A DNA stretch of 29,806 nt from JBBQDZ01 sp038237515 (GCA_038237515.1 JBBRYP010000057.1:1-29806); one strand, 5' to 3'. Numbered from the stretch's first letter, positions 8,141-16,574 are shown. Notes: generated by a model not told the origin, from the sequence alone. Numbers and translations are program-made.

Positions 8141-8754
8141 TGGCCGATCGCGGGTCGGCTCGGAGACATGTTCGGCAAGAAGCGAACGTTTGTGATCGTG
8201 CTCGGCCTCTTGGCCGTCGGAACCCTGATCTCCGCCGTTTCCACGTCGATCGCGGTCATGATCGTCGGCCGGGTCATCCAGGGCGCCGGCGGGGCGATCT
8301 TCCCCCTCGCCTTCGGCATCATCCGCGACGAGTTCCCGGCTGAGCGGCGCGCCGGGGGAATCCGCGTTGATCTCGGCGCTTCTCGGCGTCGGCGGTGGCG
8401 CCGGCATCGTGCTCTCCGGGCCGATCACGGAGCATCTCTCCTACCACTCGCCTTCGCAGCGATGGCGAACCTGATCGTCGAGCCGTCCCCGCCGAACAGA
8501 CCGGCGTCGCGACCGAGATGAACACGATCATGCCCACGATCGGCGGGGCCCTCGGCAGCGAGATCGCGGTCAGCATCCTCGCCGGCTCCGCTCTGGCGGG
8601 CGACCTGCCGAGCGGTCACGGCCACACGCTCGCATTTGCGGTCTCCGCATTGTCCCTCGTCGTCGCGGCCGTCGCCTCGCTGCTGGTGCCGAAACCACGC
8701 ATCCGCAAGGTCATCGGCATCGAGAGGAGATCGCAGGTCGCCTCCCAAGCGTGA
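8140..8754 (+). pseudogene. Remnant of a DHA2-type MFS drug exporter
   Basis: The fragment begins at MFS motif A between helices 2 and 3 (GRLGDMFGKKRTFVIVLGLL), then helices 3-4 (IAVMIVGRVIQGAGGAIFPL, then AFGIIRDEFP). A frame change near 8360 leads to SALLGVGGGAGIVLSGPITE and HLSY. Near 8447 the sequence jumps to a late segment LAFAAMANLIVE, one base is missing at about 8483, and the end continues as QTGVATEMNTIM, GGALGSEIAVSILAG and a last helix. Helices 1-2 and roughly the middle third are gone. So there are at least two frame changes and two deletions relative to the family. Confidence 0.75.
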
Positions 8755-8866
8755 AGCAGACCGAGCGGGCACCGTGAAACCGCCCAGGCAGTCAGAGCTG
8801 CGCCCTCTCCTTCCTTTCGGCTGATCTCGCGCCCGGCGTGTGCCCGCGAGTCGCGGTGGGTACGCC

Positions 8867-9913
8867 GTGGCGGTGACCAGCACTCCGACGAAAGCCCGGC
8901 GGCCGCTCCATCGCGTGTGGCTCGACGAGTCCGCCCACCCGCTCGTGGCGCTCGTCGTTGCGCTCGCGCTCGAAGCGGCCGCGGCAGGCGGCCTCGTGTA
9001 CTGGGCCGGCTGGCCCGCGATCCGGCACGCACTCGCGCTCGAGAATGCCCGCTGGTTCGCCCTCTGCATGGTCGGCCAGGTCGTTGCCTATCTCGGTTAC
9101 ACGCTCGCCTTCAGAAGTGTCGCCTCGGTGGACGACGGTGTCGATCTCGACCCGGCAACGTCCCTCGCGATTGTCGCCATCGGCTTCGCCCCGCTCTTCT
9201 CCGCGAACACCTCGGGCGGGTTCTCGATCGACCTCGTGACGCTCCGCGAGGCGGGGATGAGTCGCGTGCGGGCGATGGCGCGGGTGGTCGCTTTGAGCGC
9301 GCTCGAGTACGCGCTCCTCGCCCCCGCCGTCGCCGCGTGCGGCCTTCTCCTCTACTTCGGCATCGGGGGCAGGGCTTCGGGCGACGTGGCGCTGCCGTGG
9401 CTCGCCGTCATTCCGGGCGTGCTCGCCGCCGCGTGGCTCACCTCCGCCCGTCGGTGCGAGAGTTTCCGCTACCGCGCGCAGGACGGCTGGTGGAGACGCG
9501 TGTTCTCGCACGTGGTCGCCGGCTTGGCGATTCTGCGGAAGCTGCTCGCCAACTGGCGCGGCCACGGTTTCGCCTTCGTCGGCGCCGGTCTCTACTGGAT
9601 CGGCGACATCGTCACGCTCTGGGCGGCGCTACGGGTCTTCGACGTTCGCCTGTCGATCCCCGTTCTCGTTCTGGCGTACGGGACCGGCTGGGCGCTGACC
9701 CGCCGTGCGCTGCCGCTCGGGGGTCCCGGGGTGGTCGAGATCCTCCTCGCGTGGGTGTTGACGTGGTTCCACCTGCGATTCGCAAACGCCGCCGCGGGCG
9801 TCGTCGCCTACCGGCTGTTCAACTTCTGGCTCGCCCTCGTCCCGGCGGCGATCGTCCTTCCGTTCGCGAAGCGCCTACACCGCAAGCTCGCGCGCGCCGC
9901 GGCTGCAGCTTGA
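8867..9913 (+). CDS. Flippase-like membrane protein (LPG synthase TM-domain family), copy 1
   Basis: About 348 residues from GTG 8867, chosen because GGTGGG lies 6 bases upstream; GTG 8840 and GTG 8873 are alternatives. It has about eight transmembrane helices and the C-terminal signature RRALPLGGPGVVEILLAW...VAYRLFNFWLALVPA, typical of the integral membrane domain shared by lysylphosphatidylglycerol synthase (MprF N-terminal half) and UPF0104/AglD-like proteins. The catalytic aminoacyl-transfer domain is absent, so a role in lipid or lipid-linked-sugar translocation is inferred. The next gene is a paralogue 2 bases downstream. Confidence 0.8.
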   Translation: MAVTSTPTKARRPLHRVWLDESAHPLVALVVALALEAAAAGGLVYWAGWPAIRHALALENARWFALCMVGQVVAYLGYTLAFRSVASVDDGVDLDPATSLAIVAIGFAPLFSANTSGGFSIDLVTLREAGMSRVRAMARVVALSALEYALLAPAVAACGLLLYFGIGGRASGDVALPWLAVIPGVLAAAWLTSARRCESFRYRAQDGWWRRVFSHVVAGLAILRKLLANWRGHGFAFVGAGLYWIGDIVTLWAALRVFDVRLSIPVLVLAYGTGWALTRRALPLGGPGVVEILLAWVLTWFHLRFANAAAGVVAYRLFNFWLALVPAAIVLPFAKRLHRKLARAAAAA

Positions 9914-9915
9914 GG

Positions 9916-10893
9916 ATGGTCTCCTTCGCCGAGAGCCTCAAGCGGCCGTTCGCATCGAGGACGATCACGATCGCTGCCGCGGCCGTCTGCTTCCTCGCCG
10001 TCCTCGGCGGTCTCTCGGGGATCGCAGGCTGGCACGAGGTGGCCGGCGAGCTCCATCCGCAGCTTTCGTGGTGGTTCGCGCTGGCATTCGCCGCCGAGGC
10101 CGCCTCGTTCGCCGGCTACGTCCTCTGCTACCGCGCCGTCTCGCACGTCCGGAACGGCCCCTGTTTGAGTTGGGCCGCGTCTGCGCGGCTCGTCGCCTCC
10201 GGCTTCGGAGCCTTTCTGGCCAAGGGCGGGGCGGCAGTCGACGCGAAGGCGCTGCGCCCACGCGGCTCGAACAGGGCAGAGGGAGAAGCACGCGTCGTCG
10301 CCCTCGACGCCCTCGAGCATGCACCGCTCGCTCCGGCGGCGTGCGCCGCATCGATCGCCCTGCTCGTGCACGGGTCGCGCGAGCCACCGCTCGACTTCAC
10401 GATCCCCTGGGCGACGCTCGTGCCCCTGGGCGGAGTGGCGGCGTTCCTCGGCGTCCGCCGGCGCGCGCGGTTCAAGGGGCAGCCGGGCTGGCGCGGCTGG
10501 CTCTGCCAGGTGCTCTACGGGATCGAGCTGCTCTTTCAGCTCGCCTCCGAGTGGCGCAGGCACTGGCCGGCGTTCGCGGGCGCGAGCATCTACTGGGCCG
10601 GCGACGTCGTGTGCCTCTGGGTCTGCCTGAAGCCTTTCGGAGCGGCGCCCGCATTCGCGGCCGTCGTGATCGCGCACGCGGCCGGCTACGTGCTCACGCG
10701 CCGGACCCTGCCGCTCGCCGGCGCGGGCATCGTCGAGCTGCTGATGCCGCTGACCCTCACCGCTGCGGGCGCGCCCTTCTCGGGTGCGATTCTCGGCGTA
10801 CTGGCGTACCGCGTCTACAACCTGTGGCTGCCACTCGTTCCGGCGCTCGTCGCGCTCCGCGGGCTGAAAGTGGACGAGGAGGCGGCCTCATAA
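9916..10893 (+). CDS. Flippase-like membrane protein (LPG synthase TM-domain family), copy 2
   Basis: 325 residues, ATG 9916, starting 2 bases after the stop of copy 1. It shares the same blocks: YWAGDVVCLWVCLKPFGAAP corresponds to YWIGDIVTLWAALRVFDVRL in copy 1, and RRTLPLAGAGIVELLMPLTL with VLAYRVYNLWLPLVPALVAL match the C-terminal signature. Helices are distributed as in copy 1. The two probably arose by tandem duplication and may act as a pair. No soluble enzymatic domain. The stop is 31 bases before livG, which may be cotranscribed or have its own promoter. Confidence 0.8.
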   Translation: MVSFAESLKRPFASRTITIAAAAVCFLAVLGGLSGIAGWHEVAGELHPQLSWWFALAFAAEAASFAGYVLCYRAVSHVRNGPCLSWAASARLVASGFGAFLAKGGAAVDAKALRPRGSNRAEGEARVVALDALEHAPLAPAACAASIALLVHGSREPPLDFTIPWATLVPLGGVAAFLGVRRRARFKGQPGWRGWLCQVLYGIELLFQLASEWRRHWPAFAGASIYWAGDVVCLWVCLKPFGAAPAFAAVVIAHAAGYVLTRRTLPLAGAGIVELLMPLTLTAAGAPFSGAILGVLAYRVYNLWLPLVPALVALRGLKVDEEAAS

Positions 10894-10912
10894 GCCGGCC
10901 TCGACCATGCGG

Positions 10913-10918
10913 TAGTGT
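10913..10918 (+). promoter_or_regulatory. Candidate -10 element TAGTGT before livG
   Basis: TAGTGT ends 6 bases before the ATG at 10925, the spacing expected if transcription begins at the start codon (leaderless). No Shine-Dalgarno sequence is seen before livG and no clear -35 box. Confidence 0.35.
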
Positions 10919-10924
10919 TCGCCG

Positions 10925-11710
10925 ATGGGAGCCTCGGTTGCCGCCGGCAGGCCCGAGCGGAGCGCCGCGAACGGCGCGGGGCTCCTGGAAGCTCGTGACC
11001 TGAGAGTCCATTTCGGCGGGGTCCATGCGGTCGACGGCGTCGACCTCGTTCTGCGCAAGGGCGAGATCCTCGGCCTGATCGGGCCGAACGGCGCCGGCAA
11101 GACGACGCTCGTCAACGCACTCAGCGGCTTTCAGAAACCCACCGCAGGAACCGTCTTCATGAACGGCCGGGACGTCACCGGCTGGGACCCGCCACGGCTC
11201 GCGCGCATAGGGCTGACCCGGACGTTCCAGAGCGTGCGCCTCTTCCCCGATCTGACGGTGCTCGAGAACGTCGAGCTCGGTGGAGTCGGTGTCGGCATGC
11301 GCAGGGCTGCGGCGCGTACCTGGGCTCGCGAGCTGCTCGAGCGGCTCGAACTCGACGACAAGGCTCACCTCTACGGAACAGGCTTGCCGCATGGGCTGGA
11401 GCGGCGGCTCGGCATCGTGCGAGCCCTCGCCGCGAGGCCGAGCTTCCTGCTCCTCGACGAGCCCGCCGCGGGCCTGAACGAGCAGGAGAGCGACGAGCTT
11501 GTCGACGCTCTGACTCTGATCCGCGAGGACTTTTCGTGCGCGCTCGTCGTGATCGAGCACGACATGCGCGTGATCATGCGGCTCTGCGAGCGGATCCAGG
11601 TGCTCGACAACGGCCGGACGATCAGCATCGGGACCCCGGCCGAGGTCAGGAACGACCGGGCGGTTCTGACGGCGTACCTGGGAAGGCGGGCCGTCGATGC
11701 TCCGGATTGA
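10925..11710 (+). CDS. livG: Branched-chain amino-acid-type ABC transporter, ATPase LivG
   Basis: 261 residues. ATP-binding subunit at the inner face of the membrane that powers import with LivF, LivH and LivM. Walker A GPNGAGKTTL near residue 58, the LivG-typical LTRTFQSVRLFPDLTVLENV stretch, signature-loop replacement LPHGLERRLGIVRALA, Walker B FLLLDEPAAGLN, and the switch histidine in VVIEHDMRVIMRLC. LivG proteins commonly have LPYG-x-x-R instead of LSGGQ, as here. An extra 20 residues precede the first conserved strand. The 3' end overlaps livF by 14 bases. First gene of a six-gene plus-strand operon. Confidence 0.9.
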   Translation: MGASVAAGRPERSAANGAGLLEARDLRVHFGGVHAVDGVDLVLRKGEILGLIGPNGAGKTTLVNALSGFQKPTAGTVFMNGRDVTGWDPPRLARIGLTRTFQSVRLFPDLTVLENVELGGVGVGMRRAAARTWARELLERLELDDKAHLYGTGLPHGLERRLGIVRALAARPSFLLLDEPAAGLNEQESDELVDALTLIREDFSCALVVIEHDMRVIMRLCERIQVLDNGRTISIGTPAEVRNDRAVLTAYLGRRAVDAPD

Positions 11711-12401
11711 GGGCCTGCGCGTGAACTACGGCCGCGTCCCGGCGCTGCACGGGATCTCGCTGCACGTCGAAGCGGGTGAGGCGGTCGCGCTGATCGGGCC
11801 GAACGGCGCCGGCAAGACGACGACGCTCTCCGCGATCTTCGGTCTCGCCGTACCTGCCGGGGGCTCGATCGTCTTCGAGGGCGAGTCGCTCGTCGGCACG
11901 AGCCCCGAGAGGATCCTGCGCAAGGGCCTCGCTCTCGTTCCCGAGGGGAGGCACATCCTCGGGACGCTGACGGTGGCCGAGAACCTGTTGCTCGGAACGA
12001 CCGCTCGCCGCGACCGGGCCGCGGCGGCCGCCGACCTCCAGCAGGTGCTCGCGCGCTTTCCGGTTCTCGAGGCCTACTACCGCACCTCGGCGGGGAACCT
12101 CTCGGGCGGCGAGCAGCAGCAGCTAGCGATCGCGCGCGCGCTCCTCTCCCGCCCGCGCCTGCTGCTCCTCGACGAGCCGTCGCTCGGGCTCGCGCCCGTC
12201 GTGCTCGACATCGTCTTCGACACGCTCGAGGAGCTGCGGAAGGAGGGTGTCACTATCCTGCTCGTCGAGCAGGCGGTGGCTCGCGCCGTCGAGTTCGCCG
12301 ACCGGGCGTACATCCTTCGCTCCGGCCGTGTCGCGGGTTCCGGCACGCGCGACGAGATCCAGCGGATGGAAGACTTCGAGACCTCCTATCTCGGCGTCTA
12401 G
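11697..12401 (+). CDS. livF: Branched-chain amino-acid-type ABC transporter, ATPase LivF
   Basis: 234 residues, the usual LivF length. Walker A GPNGAGKTTTLSAIFGL, the LivF-specific GLALVPEGRHILGTLTVAEN (VPEGR is diagnostic), signature LSGGEQQQLAIARALLSRP, Walker B LLLLDEPSLGLAP, and H-loop position replaced by glutamine in ILLVEQAVARAVEFADRAYI, which is normal for LivF. It forms the ATPase heterodimer with LivG. The ATG lies inside the livG end, so translation is coupled, and the stop is 8 bases before livH. Confidence 0.92.
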   Translation: MLRIEGLRVNYGRVPALHGISLHVEAGEAVALIGPNGAGKTTTLSAIFGLAVPAGGSIVFEGESLVGTSPERILRKGLALVPEGRHILGTLTVAENLLLGTTARRDRAAAAADLQQVLARFPVLEAYYRTSAGNLSGGEQQQLAIARALLSRPRLLLLDEPSLGLAPVVLDIVFDTLEELRKEGVTILLVEQAVARAVEFADRAYILRSGRVAGSGTRDEIQRMEDFETSYLGV

Positions 12402-12409
12402 TAGACGAC

Positions 12410-13294
12410 GTGGCCCTCCTGCTCCAGCACGTCATCGACGCGATCACGTACGGGTCGCAGTACGCGCTGTATGCGCTCGGGATCGCGCTCATCTTCGGGA
12501 TCATGGGTCTGATCAACTTCGCGCACGGCGAGCTGATCATGGTCGGTGCGTTCACGATCGTCCTGATCGGACATCCCGGCTGGCCGCTGGTGATCCTCGC
12601 CACAGTCGGCATCTCCGTGGTCTTCGCGCTCGCGATGCAGCGCGTCGCGTTCCGACCGCTGCGCGGCGCGCAGCCGCCGACGCTGCTGATCGCCTCCTTC
12701 GCCGTCAGCTATCTGCTCCAGAACCTCGCCATCCTGATCGAGGGTTCCGCGCCGAGGGGGACGAACGTCTCGACCTGGCTGGCGGCTTCCTTCGAGGTCG
12801 GCTCGGTGTCGATCCCGAGGCTCGACGTCGTCACCGTCGCCGTCACGGCCGTGCTGCTCGTCGCGCTCGGCTTGTTTCTCCAGCGCACCCGGATGGGGGT
12901 CCAGATGCGCGCGGCGGCCGAGGACTTCCGGATCGTCAGGATCCTCGGCGTCAGGGCGAACACGGTGATCGCGACGGCCTTCGCGATCAGCGGCCTGCTG
13001 GCCGGCATCGGTGCCTACCTGCTCGTCGCACAGACGGGCGAGGTCTCCTACGACATGGGGTCCAATCCGGTGCTGTACGCGTTCGTCGCGACCGTGCTCG
13101 GAGGGATGGGGAGCCTGCGCGGCGCCGTGCTCGGCGGGTACGTCTTCGGGGCGATCTTCGAGACGCTGCAGGCGGAGCTGCCGTCGTCGCTCGCCGGCTA
13201 TCGCGACGCCTTCGCGTTCGGAGCCGTGATCGTGATGCTCCTCGCCCGCCCGCAGGGCCTGATCGTCGCGCGCTCCGTGGTGACGCGGGTCTGA
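12410..13294 (+). CDS. livH: Branched-chain amino-acid-type ABC transporter, permease LivH
   Basis: 294 residues, GTG start at 12410. About eight membrane helices. Family blocks seen: ITYGSQYALYALGIALIFGI, MGLINFAHGELIMVGAF, RTRMGVQMRAAAEDFRIVRI (the EAA-like cytoplasmic loop that contacts the ATPases), then ILGVRANTVIATAFAISGLL, VLGGMGSLRGAVLGGYVFG. It forms the membrane pore with LivM. Its TGA overlaps the ATG of livM by one base (TGATG). Confidence 0.92.
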   Translation: MALLLQHVIDAITYGSQYALYALGIALIFGIMGLINFAHGELIMVGAFTIVLIGHPGWPLVILATVGISVVFALAMQRVAFRPLRGAQPPTLLIASFAVSYLLQNLAILIEGSAPRGTNVSTWLAASFEVGSVSIPRLDVVTVAVTAVLLVALGLFLQRTRMGVQMRAAAEDFRIVRILGVRANTVIATAFAISGLLAGIGAYLLVAQTGEVSYDMGSNPVLYAFVATVLGGMGSLRGAVLGGYVFGAIFETLQAELPSSLAGYRDAFAFGAVIVMLLARPQGLIVARSVVTRV

Positions 13295-14433
13295 TGCGGG
13301 CTGGGCACCTAGCCGGCAGCGCGCTGCGCTCCGTCTGGCCGCTGCCGGCGCTGCTCCTCCTCGTCTACGCGGCCGCGGAGATCGCCTTCACGACCGGCAG
13401 CTCCGTCACGCGCGGGGTTGTCGTCGTCGCGCTGATCAACCTGGTGCTCGTCGTCGGCCTCTACGTCTTTGTCGGAAACTCGGGAGTCTTCTCGTTCGGC
13501 AGCATCGGGTTCGCGTCGATCGGCGCCTACACCGCCGCCCTGCTGGTGATCCCGCCGGAGCAGAAGGCGATCCTCCAGCCGCTGCTCCCGAAGTTCATCG
13601 CGCACGCACATTTTGGCAGCATCGCCGCGACGCTGCTCGGCGGCGTGGTCGCGGCTGCCGTGGCAGCTGTCTTCTCTATCCCACTGATGCGGCTGAACGG
13701 GATCGCGGCGGGGCTCGCGACCTTCGCGATGCTCGTGATCATCCGCACCGTCGCGAACAGCTGGGAGCAGGTGACGAACGGGGCGGCGGGCATCTCCGGC
13801 ATCCCTCCGGAAGTGACGCCGACGAAGGACACGACGCTTGTCTGGGCGCTGATCGCGATCGTCGGCGCCTTCGCCTTCCAGAGCACCGGCCTCGGGCTGC
13901 GCCTGCGCGGCTCTCGCGAGGACGACGTCGCGGCGCGCTCGCTCGGCGTCACCGTCCGCTTCGAGCGGCGTGTCGGCTGGATCGCCCACGGCTTCCTGAT
14001 GGGGATCGGGGGGGCCCTGTACGGCCAGTACCTCGGCTCGTTCAACGCGAGCGCCTTCTATCTCACCCTGACGTTCACGACGCTCGCGATGCTGGTCGTC
14101 GGCGGAATCAAGAGCCTGTCGGGCGCGGTAGTCGGATCGCTCGCGATCTCGTTCGTCGCCGAGTTCCTGCACCGGATCGAGCAGGGTGCCGATGTCGGGC
14201 CGCTGCACATCCCGGCGAGGCCGGGCTTGCGGGAGGTCGGGCTCGCGATCATCATGCTCACGATCCTGGTCCTGCGTCCTCGCGGCCTGACGAACGGCCG
14301 GGAGCTACCGTGGCCCCGACTCCCGCGCGGGCGCAGCAGCCTGAGAGGATCGGCGACAGGCCGAGGAGGTGATGCGTCGGAGCGCTACCCGGATGTGCCC
14401 AGAGCCGGACCCGAGCTGAATTCACCCCAGTAG
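13294..14433 (+). CDS. livM: Branched-chain amino-acid-type ABC transporter, permease LivM
   Basis: 379 residues from the ATG at 13294 that overlaps the livH stop. The frame is open further upstream but that part is the shadow of livF and livH. Blocks of the family: GNSGVFSFGSIGFASIGAYT, LMRLNGIAAGLATFAMLVII, GLRLRGSREDDVAARSLGVT (ATPase-contact loop), and FTTLAMLVVGGIKSLSGAVV. About ten helices. After the last helix and the usual LRPRGL end there is a roughly 45-residue Arg/Gly/Pro-rich tail not typical of LivM. The stop is 9 bases before livK. Confidence 0.9.
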   Translation: MRAGHLAGSALRSVWPLPALLLLVYAAAEIAFTTGSSVTRGVVVVALINLVLVVGLYVFVGNSGVFSFGSIGFASIGAYTAALLVIPPEQKAILQPLLPKFIAHAHFGSIAATLLGGVVAAAVAAVFSIPLMRLNGIAAGLATFAMLVIIRTVANSWEQVTNGAAGISGIPPEVTPTKDTTLVWALIAIVGAFAFQSTGLGLRLRGSREDDVAARSLGVTVRFERRVGWIAHGFLMGIGGALYGQYLGSFNASAFYLTLTFTTLAMLVVGGIKSLSGAVVGSLAISFVAEFLHRIEQGADVGPLHIPARPGLREVGLAIIMLTILVLRPRGLTNGRELPWPRLPRGRSSLRGSATGRGGDASERYPDVPRAGPELNSPQ

Positions 14434-14442
14434 GAGGAGAGA

Positions 14443-15657
14443 ATGAGATCCCCGAAGCGAATTGTCGTCATAGCCACCCTGGCCTTGGGCGCGCTGCTCG
14501 TGCTCAGCGCCGGCGGAGGCTCGGCGGCACCGCAGGACAAGTTTGCGGGCAAGAGCCCGATCGTCATCGCGATGCCCCTCGCCCTGACCGGCGTGATCAG
14601 CTTCTACGACCAGCCGAACCTGGCGGGCGCGCAGATCGCAGTCGCTCAGATCAACGCGAAGGGCGGTGCGCTCGGTCGGCCGTTCAAGATCATCAGCGCC
14701 GACACGAAGTCCGACCTGAGCCTGATCGCGGGTGTCGCGAACTCGCTCCTCGACAAGGGCGCGAACCTGATGATCCCGACGCTCGACTACGACTTCGGCG
14801 GGCCGTCTGCGCGCGCCGCCAACGGGAGGAAGATCCCGGCGATCTCGGAAGCCGGCGACTCCCGTTTCGGCTTGCAGGGGATCGGTCGGTACCTCTTCAA
14901 TCAGTTCCCGTCCGGCAGCGAGGCCGCGATCGCGGCGACCTTCGCCTGGGGCAAGGGCTGGCGTCATCCTTTCGTCCTCGGCGACCCGAGCATCAGCTAC
15001 TCCAAGACGTTCACCGCGAACTTCAAGTATTCGTGGGGCAAGCTCGGCAAGATCGCGGGCGAGGAGACCTTCATGAACAGCGACCAGTCGGTGGCGGCCC
15101 AGATCAGCCAGCTGAAGTCGCTCGTCCGCCAGAAGAAGGTCGACTTCATCTTCATGGGTTCCTACGCGCCCGGTGGCGCCTCCGCTACGAAGCAGATCCG
15201 CGCGGCCGGAATCAACCTGCCGATCATCGGCGGCGCGGGCTTCGACGGGACGTTCTGGCTCGGCGCCGTGCCGAACCTGAAGAACTTCTACGTCGTCGCC
15301 GGCGGCGTCACGACCGGCGGTGACCCGAACAAGAACCGCGCAGCAGTCTACGCTGCCTACAAGAAGAAGCTCGGCAAGGACGCGCCGCTCGGTGAGCAGA
15401 CGCTGAACGGCTACAGCGCCGTCGTCGCGTTCGCGCGGGCGATCGACCGGGCAAAGTCGGTGGACGGCTCGAAGGTGCTGGCGCAGCTCGAGAAGTTCAA
15501 GAACGAGCCGCTGCCGATCGGCAACATCACGTGGAGTCCGACCTGCCACATCTCGAAGATGCGCAGCCTGCCAATCATCACGTTCGTCGGTACCAAGGAA
15601 AAGTTCGTCGCGGAGGTGTCCCCGAAGGCGGGCACGCTTCCGAAGACGCTCTGCTAG
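14443..15657 (+). CDS. livK: ABC transporter substrate-binding protein, LivK type
   Basis: 404 residues. Extracytoplasmic periplasmic-binding-protein type I fold that delivers ligand to LivHM. The start ATG has an excellent ribosome site (AGGAGGAGAG just upstream). A Sec signal peptide covers about residues 1-29 (KRIVVIATLALGALLVLSAG, ending GSAA). There is no lipobox cysteine, unusual for a binding protein in a presumed monoderm. Then IVIAMPLALTGVISFYDQPN and GAQIAVAQINAKGGALGRPF mark the Peripla_BP_6 family. The ligand is not predictable; the neighbouring ring-opening amidases argue for a cyclic amide or ureide rather than leucine. The only cysteines lie near the C-terminus. Confidence 0.88.
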   Translation: MRSPKRIVVIATLALGALLVLSAGGGSAAPQDKFAGKSPIVIAMPLALTGVISFYDQPNLAGAQIAVAQINAKGGALGRPFKIISADTKSDLSLIAGVANSLLDKGANLMIPTLDYDFGGPSARAANGRKIPAISEAGDSRFGLQGIGRYLFNQFPSGSEAAIAATFAWGKGWRHPFVLGDPSISYSKTFTANFKYSWGKLGKIAGEETFMNSDQSVAAQISQLKSLVRQKKVDFIFMGSYAPGGASATKQIRAAGINLPIIGGAGFDGTFWLGAVPNLKNFYVVAGGVTTGGDPNKNRAAVYAAYKKKLGKDAPLGEQTLNGYSAVVAFARAIDRAKSVDGSKVLAQLEKFKNEPLPIGNITWSPTCHISKMRSLPIITFVGTKEKFVAEVSPKAGTLPKTLC

Positions 15658-15719
15658 CACATCGAGCTGGGGTGGCCACCGCCCGCCGGCGGCCGCCCCG
15701 GTTCCTCCAGGAGGTGCCT

Positions 15720-16574
15720 ATGAGCGAGCCGACCGTGTGCCTCAGCTTCGACTGGGACGGCGTCTCCGTCTGGATGGCCGGCGGCGCGACCGATGCGAGG
15801 TCTCTCTCGCGCGGAGAGTTCGGCCCGCGAGTGGGAATCCCGCGACTCCTGGAGCTGTGCGAGCGGCTCGGGATCGCGGCGACGTTCTTCACGCCCGGTC
15901 ATACCGCCGATACGTTTCCGAGCACCGCTGCCGAGATCGCGGCTCACGGGCACGAGCTTGGCGCGCACGGCTACGCCCACGAAGACTTCGAGCCGCTGTC
16001 GCTCGATCAGGCGCGCGACGTCATCCGGCGAGCGGCAGACGCGATCGAGCTGGTGTCCGGACGGAGGCCTCGAGGGATGCGCTTCCCGCCGTGGGCGGTC
16101 GAGGGCGAGCACTTCGAGCTGCTCCTCGAGGAGGGCTACACGTACAGCTCCTCCGTGATGGACGACGTGCGGGCGCACTGGGCGCGCGGGAAGGGAGTCG
16201 TCCGCTTCGACGGGGCGAACGAGCTCGGAGCCGAGCTGCCGCTCGTCGAGGTGCCGATCACGTTCATCACGAGCGACTTCGCGTACTTCGAGTTCAACGG
16301 CTACGGCCGGCCGACGCTGCCGGCGGGGCTGCGGAACCCGCGCGACGTCGAGCAGATCTGGCTCGACGAGTTCACCTACAACGCGGAGCGGGACCCCACC
16401 GCCTTCACGATGCTGATGCTCCATCCGGAGACGATCGGCTGGGGCGGGCGCATCGCGATGCTCGAGCGCGTCCTGGCGGCGATGCAGGAACGCGGCGCGA
16501 GATTCGTGACGGCGGAGCAATTGGCCGACGAATTCAGAAAAGCCGCCGCCTTGCCTGCCACGGCAGTCGTTTGA
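15720..16574 (+). CDS. CE4 (polysaccharide deacetylase-fold) hydrolase, cyclic-imidase/allantoinase-like
   Basis: 284 residues, ATG 15720 with AGGAGGT a few bases upstream. NodB-homology fold: SFDWDG (Asp11/Asp13), GIAATFFTPGHTADTFP, and the metal motif GHELGAHGYAHEDF with His83 and His87. It lacks a signal peptide, so it is cytoplasmic and not a cell-wall deacetylase. The segments RGEFGPRVGIPRLLELCERL and RRPRGMRFPPWAVEGEHFEL match the HpPgdA/PuuE-like branch, which includes a described cyclic imide hydrolase and the PuuE allantoinase. It lies 62 bases after livK, likely in the same operon, so it may open the ring of the imported compound. Substrate assignment is inference. Confidence 0.75.
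   Translation: MSEPTVCLSFDWDGVSVWMAGGATDARSLSRGEFGPRVGIPRLLELCERLGIAATFFTPGHTADTFPSTAAEIAAHGHELGAHGYAHEDFEPLSLDQARDVIRRAADAIELVSGRRPRGMRFPPWAVEGEHFELLLEEGYTYSSSVMDDVRAHWARGKGVVRFDGANELGAELPLVEVPITFITSDFAYFEFNGYGRPTLPAGLRNPRDVEQIWLDEFTYNAERDPTAFTMLMLHPETIGWGGRIAMLERVLAAMQERGARFVTAEQLADEFRKAAALPATAVV

Noticed and set aside
8917..9915. Plus-strand open frame joined to the front of the second flippase-like protein
   Set aside because: It is an out-of-frame shadow of copy 1; copy 2 starts at ATG 9916.
12247..13293. Long N-terminal extension of livM
   Set aside because: The open frame upstream of 13294 lies over livF and livH, is Arg/Pro-rich noise, and the ATG overlapping the livH stop gives a standard LivM N-terminus.
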